A stretch of DNA of 64,000 nucleotides from JAUMBM01 sp964645715 (lineage in GTDB: Bacteria > Bacteroidota > Bacteroidia > Chitinophagales > Saprospiraceae), in the NCBI GenBank assembly GCA_964645715.1, contig CAZYAO010000002.1, positions 97,287 through 161,286 on the forward strand, written 5' to 3'. The notes below the pieces were generated by a model. That model saw nothing but the letters and a program-made list of their open reading frames with translations, made no database searches and was not told the origin of the DNA. Positions 61,201 to 64,000 of the stretch are shown in pieces (the stretch's first letter is position 1; each line of letters begins with the position of its first letter). A program made the position numbers and the translations under genes.

Positions 61201-61475
61201 TTATTTCGCGGCCTTTGCCGCAAAATAAGGGGGTAGTTTTTTTGGCGGCAGTGGCCGCCAAAAAAACCACTTTGGGTTATTTATTTCGCGGCCTTTGCCG
61301 CAAAATAAGGGGGTAGTTTTTTTGGCGGCAGTGGCCGCCAAAAAAACCACTTTGGGTTATTTATTTCGCGGCTTTCGCCGCAAAATAAGCGGGGTGGTTT
61401 TTTGGGCGGCGGTGGCCGCCAAAAAAAACCACTTTGGCTATTTGCTCCTTTCGCGGCGAAAGCCGCGAAAGGAGC
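61201..61475. repeat. Tandem 80-base hairpin array plus GNRA-type hairpin
   Basis: Three units of exactly 80 bases start at 61201, 61281 and 61361; the first two are almost identical and the third has diverged. Each unit has two hairpins: TTATTTCGCGGC-CTTT-GCCGCAAAATAA and a larger AGTTTTTTTGGCGGC-AGTG-GCCGCCAAAAAAAC. After the third unit comes a perfect 14-bp hairpin GCTCCTTTCGCGGC-GAAA-GCCGCGAAAGGAGC (61444-61475) with a GNRA-class tetraloop. The array lies between the ATP-grasp stop and the glutamine-amidotransferase start, in the leader of the latter if both are co-transcribed. Confidence 0.85.
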
Positions 61476-61487
61476 AGGCTTACTTAT

Positions 61488-62498
61488 TTACGAAGACTTT
61501 TTGCGTCGCCCTTTGGCAGGCGCAGCAGCAGGTGCAGCAGCAGGCGCACTTGCCGGCAGCCCCATTGTTGCCTGCCGCAAAAAGCTACCCCAGCTGAGAT
61601 TATCCTGTCCGGGTTGTTGCATTTCGGCACGTTCGATAGCGTAATTGGCGGCCGTTTCGACCACCCACTCAAAATTATCAGGTCCTACGGAATTGATGTC
61701 TGCATCGGGTGCCGGATTGCAAAAATCGATGGCATAAGGAATACCATCCCTGACGGCAAATTCTACTGTATTGAAATCGTAGCCCAGTCCTTGGCAGAGC
61801 GTGAGCACGTGATTTTCGATCGTGTCGCGCAGTGTCTGCGGAATGGCATGCTTGGCTGCATACCGCAGGTGGTGTGGGTTACGCGGCTCATAGTCCATGA
61901 CGCGCACATATTTGCCACCGATACAATAACAACGGAAATAAGCATCGAAAACAATCTCCTCCTGCAGCATCATGACCAGCTGTCCCGTCTCTGTCAGCTT
62001 CTGGAAAAGATCCTCCGCATCGCGAATCTTGTACACACTCTTCCAGCCACCGCCGGCATGCGGTTTCATATAAGCAGGGAAGCCCACGTAGTTGAAGATA
62101 CCTTCCCAGTCGAGCGGAAAGTGCAGATTAGAAAAAGAGTCGGCGGTCGTATCCGTAGGATGCTCTCGCGAGGGCAGCAGGACTGTTTTCGGAACAGGAA
62201 CCCCTAAGCGTACGGCCAGCGCATTGTTGAAGAACTTTTCATCAGCACTCCACCAGAACGGATTATTGATGACCGCAGTGCCGGCAATGGCAGCATTTTT
62301 CAGGTAGGCTCTGTAAAAAGGCACATCCTGAGAGATGCGGTCGATGATGACAGCGTAGCCAGTGCCCTCATCCTGCTTCACCTTATCGATTTTCACCGGC
62401 TCGGCAATGATGCCGGGAATATTTTTGCTGTTGACTCTTTCCACAAAAGCTGCCGGGAAGGAGCGTTCCTGGCCGTAAAGAATTCCGATTTTCTTCAT
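61488..62498 (-). CDS. ATP-grasp ligase-like protein with a basic Ala/Pro tail
   Basis: 336 aa. An ATP-grasp fold is indicated by AYMKPHAGGGWKSVYKIRD (ATP loop), LQEEIVFDAYFRCYCIGGKY, and the metal site region VEFAVRDGIPYAIDFCNPAP. It begins MKKIGILYGQERSFPAAFVE. ATP-grasp enzymes join a carboxylate to an amine via an acyl phosphate; the substrate is unknown. The last ~20 residues (ASAPAAAPAAAPAKGRRKKS) form an Ala/Pro then Lys/Arg tail, unusual for such an enzyme and perhaps nucleic-acid or envelope binding. The GNRA-type hairpin begins 13 bases beyond its stop. Confidence 0.83.
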   Translation of the reverse strand: MKKIGILYGQERSFPAAFVERVNSKNIPGIIAEPVKIDKVKQDEGTGYAVIIDRISQDVPFYRAYLKNAAIAGTAVINNPFWWSADEKFFNNALAVRLGVPVPKTVLLPSREHPTDTTADSFSNLHFPLDWEGIFNYVGFPAYMKPHAGGGWKSVYKIRDAEDLFQKLTETGQLVMMLQEEIVFDAYFRCYCIGGKYVRVMDYEPRNPHHLRYAAKHAIPQTLRDTIENHVLTLCQGLGYDFNTVEFAVRDGIPYAIDFCNPAPDADINSVGPDNFEWVVETAANYAIERAEMQQPGQDNLSWGSFLRQATMGLPASAPAAAPAAAPAKGRRKKSS

Positions 62499-62525
62499 AA
62501 CGTCCGATGCTTTATGCGTTTAGCA

Positions 62526-62555
62526 CGAAAGTAAAGAAAAGGAACGAATCTGCAA
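62526..62555 (-). promoter_or_regulatory. Candidate promoter of the ATP-grasp gene
   Basis: The minus strand reads TTG (62555-62553), 19 bases, TACTTTCG (62533-62526). One mismatch from TAnnTTTG with correct spacing. Transcription would begin near 62519, about 20 bases before the ATG at 62498. Confidence 0.4.
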
Positions 62556-62599
62556 TACATCTGCAGGAAATAGCAGAAAAAAGACCAGGATTATCGTCT

Positions 62600-63313
62600 T
62601 CAGGTATTGTTTTTGATGAGCAGCTGAAAGCCATTGCCGTGGATGTTGACGATTTCTATATTCTCATCTTTGCGCAGATACTTGCGCAACTTGGTGACAA
62701 ACACGTCCATGCTGCGCGCAGTAAAGTAATTGTCCTCGCCCCATATTTTGTTGAGCGCCTCCGTACGCGTGAGCACATTGTTGGCATTTTCGGCAAACAT
62801 ACGCAGCAGCTGCGCCTCCTTGGGCGACAGCTTTTCCTTGTCAACTTCGCCACTATCCTGGCTGTAACTGAGGATACGCAGGGGGAAGTTGAAATGATAG
62901 CGCCCAATCTGAAACTCGCTTCGATCCTCCTTATCAGACCCACCCGACTGTGTGCGTTTGAGGATGGCGCGAATTCTCAGCAGCAACTCTTCAGAACTGA
63001 AGGGCTTGGTGATATAATCATCGGCACCCAGCTTAAGTCCCTGCACGACATCCTCTTTCATTGCCTTGGCAGTGAGAAAAACAATAGGAACGGAGGTATT
63101 GACTGCCCGTATTTCGCGGGCCAGGGTGAATCCGTCCTTTACGGGCATCATCACATCCAGAATACACATATCGAAAACATCCCGCTGAAAAGCATCAAAC
63201 CCCTTTTGGCCGTCGGTTGCAAGGGTAACGTCGTAGTCGTGCATTTCCAGATAGGAGCAGAGTACATCGCCAAAATTTTGATCGTCTTCAACCAAAAGAA
63301 TCTTAAAAGCCAT
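62600..63313 (-). CDS. OmpR-family response regulator
   Basis: 237 aa. The receiver domain (1-120) has the acidic pair in LLVEDDQNF, phospho-acceptor D53 in CILDVMMPVKDG and the switch region VFLTAKAM. The winged-helix output domain (about 140-230) contains SPKEAQLLRMFAENANNVLT and ARSMDVFVTKLRKYLRKDEN. It is the partner of the sensor kinase encoded 12 bases upstream. The pair recalls RprXY-type systems of Bacteroides, but the target genes are unknown. Confidence 0.93.
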   Translation of the reverse strand: MAFKILLVEDDQNFGDVLCSYLEMHDYDVTLATDGQKGFDAFQRDVFDMCILDVMMPVKDGFTLAREIRAVNTSVPIVFLTAKAMKEDVVQGLKLGADDYITKPFSSEELLLRIRAILKRTQSGGSDKEDRSEFQIGRYHFNFPLRILSYSQDSGEVDKEKLSPKEAQLLRMFAENANNVLTRTEALNKIWGEDNYFTARSMDVFVTKLRKYLRKDENIEIVNIHGNGFQLLIKNNT

Positions 63314-63325
63314 ACATCGCTTTTT

Positions 63326-64000
63326 TCAACCATTAAATGTTACATCATCTTCTACCTCCGCTGCATCAAAGGCATGATGACCTGCAGCAGCCCTGAAGGG
63401 GAAGAAGAGGGTGAAGCTACTTCCCTTGCCGAGTTCGCTTTTGACATCCACATGCCCCCTGTGCGCGAGCATCATGGCCTTCACATAGCTCAGGCCCAGG
63501 CCAAAACCTTTCACATCATGCCGATTGCCGGTATGCACGCGGTAGAATTTGTCAAAAATGAGCTTTCGGTCTTCCTTTGTCATTCCGATACCTTTGTCTG
63601 CGATGACGACCTCCACCCCACTGGCAGTGTTGTGGGTAGAAACCGTTATATCAGGGGCATCGGCAGAGTATTTGTTGGCGTTGTCAAGCAGGTTATTGAT
63701 GATATTAGACACATGGGTTAGGTCGGCCTCAATGACCGGCTGGCTGGCTTGCAGCAGCATCTGCACTTTTCCCTGCCGCCGCTCGACCTGCAGGCCGATA
63801 TTCTCCACGGCTCCACGGATCACATCGTGCAGGTCCACCTGGCCAAACTTCAGTTTGAAATCGCTGCGGTCGATCAGGGCCATCTGCAGCACCTTTTCCA
63901 CCTGACTATTCATACGTTTATTTTCCTGTTTTATTATATGCGCAAAGCGGGCGACTTTTTCGGGATTGCCGGCTACTTTGGGACTCAGGATACTATCGGA
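63326..64000 (-). CDS. Sensor histidine kinase, C-terminal part (runs off the right edge)
   Basis: The frame is open to the window edge, giving about 224 residues: the end of the dimerisation helix region (ILSPKVAGNPEKVARFAHII, then KQENKRMNSQVEKVLQMA) and the full ATPase domain. Visible are the N-box NIINNLLDNANKYS, G1 VIADKGIGMTKED and G2 VKGFGLGLSYVKAM. The phospho-accepting His lies beyond the edge. The internal ATG at 63913 is not the true start. The response regulator gene follows 12 bases on. Confidence 0.9.
   Translation of the reverse strand, partial: SDSILSPKVAGNPEKVARFAHIIKQENKRMNSQVEKVLQMALIDRSDFKLKFGQVDLHDVIRGAVENIGLQVERRQGKVQMLLQASQPVIEADLTHVSNIINNLLDNANKYSADAPDITVSTHNTASGVEVVIADKGIGMTKEDRKLIFDKFYRVHTGNRHDVKGFGLGLSYVKAMMLAHRGHVDVKSELGKGSSFTLFFPFRAAAGHHAFDAAEVEDDVTFNG

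Noticed and set aside
61201..61440. CRISPR array
   Set aside because: Repeats are contiguous 80-base units, not short repeats with unique spacers, and no cas gene is near.
62507..63721. 404-codon open frame opposite the response regulator and kinase
   Set aside because: It spans two well-supported minus-strand genes and their junction; no motif in its translation.
1..64000. tRNA, rRNA or riboswitch genes
   Set aside because: I looked at each intergenic gap for cloverleaf ends, CCA-type acceptor stems and known riboswitch cores and saw none; a dedicated scan (tRNAscan-SE, Infernal) could still find a short or unusual RNA.

Overview
This window looks like chromosomal DNA from a Bacteroidota member, most likely Saprospiria (Lewinella/Haliscomenobacter-like). 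Five proteins carry N-terminal signal peptides and a C-terminal type IX secretion (T9SS) sorting tail. There is a TonB-dependent receptor with a carboxypeptidase-regulatory-like N-domain and a very large HYR/dockerin/cohesin surface protein. Several promoters fit the Bacteroidota pattern (TTG, about 20 bases, TAnnTTTG). The base composition is only moderately GC, and start codons lack strong Shine-Dalgarno sequences. The taxonomic call is inference. I saw no tRNA, rRNA, CRISPR array, phage module or intact insertion sequence.

Layout: 0-4.6 kb holds the tail of an outer-membrane-type protein, nadC, a SulP anion permease and an MBL-fold/double-rhodanese persulfide-metabolism protein. 5.1-8.9 kb is a decayed hydrogenase-maturation locus: a frameshifted, truncated hypD remnant, a TonB-dependent receptor and an intact hypE. 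9.1-12.8 kb has an AntA/AntB-like protein, a secreted N-formylglutamate-amidohydrolase-like enzyme and a beta-CASP metallo-hydrolase. 12.9-18.1 kb is a minus-strand run deoC, SPOR-like, rodA, tgt, lptF/G. 18.5-25.3 kb has a small TIGR03643-type protein, ferritin, a Big_5 lipoprotein, a LysM protein and ileS. 25.5-31.5 kb is a complete TetR-regulated ABC-2 efflux operon laid out like E. coli cecR-ybhGFSR, with the two ATPases as separate genes. 31.8-35.8 kb has two T9SS cargo proteins (haloperoxidase-like and propeller-like). 36.0-41.8 kb has an acyl-CoA dehydrogenase and a fused 5-oxoprolinase. 42.0-44.8 kb is a tail-only T9SS mini-protein followed by an ECF sigma / membrane anti-sigma / repeat-rich exported protein operon. 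45.1-50.7 kb has the 1344-aa adhesin and a PBP4-type carboxypeptidase. An assembly gap lies at 50.84-50.94 kb. 51-58.7 kb has two EamA transporters, a sensor kinase, and a pullulanase/MFS alpha-glucan locus. 58.8-64 kb is a minus-strand series: two-component system, ATP-grasp enzyme, class I glutamine amidotransferase and a lipoyl E2 acyltransferase.

The most distinctive signal is intergenic. Many gaps between genes hold a hairpin whose loop-proximal core is GGYGGC/GCCRCC, while the outer arms differ completely from copy to copy yet stay self-complementary. Two arrays repeat hairpin units with nearly the same period (about 80 bp) but unrelated sequence, each in the leader of a gene or operon. 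Some hairpins lie between convergent genes and can act as terminators. Others lie between divergent genes or in 5' leaders and need another explanation. The 100-N gap is flanked by identical 55-bp sequences carrying one of these hairpins, which suggests an artificial scaffold join.
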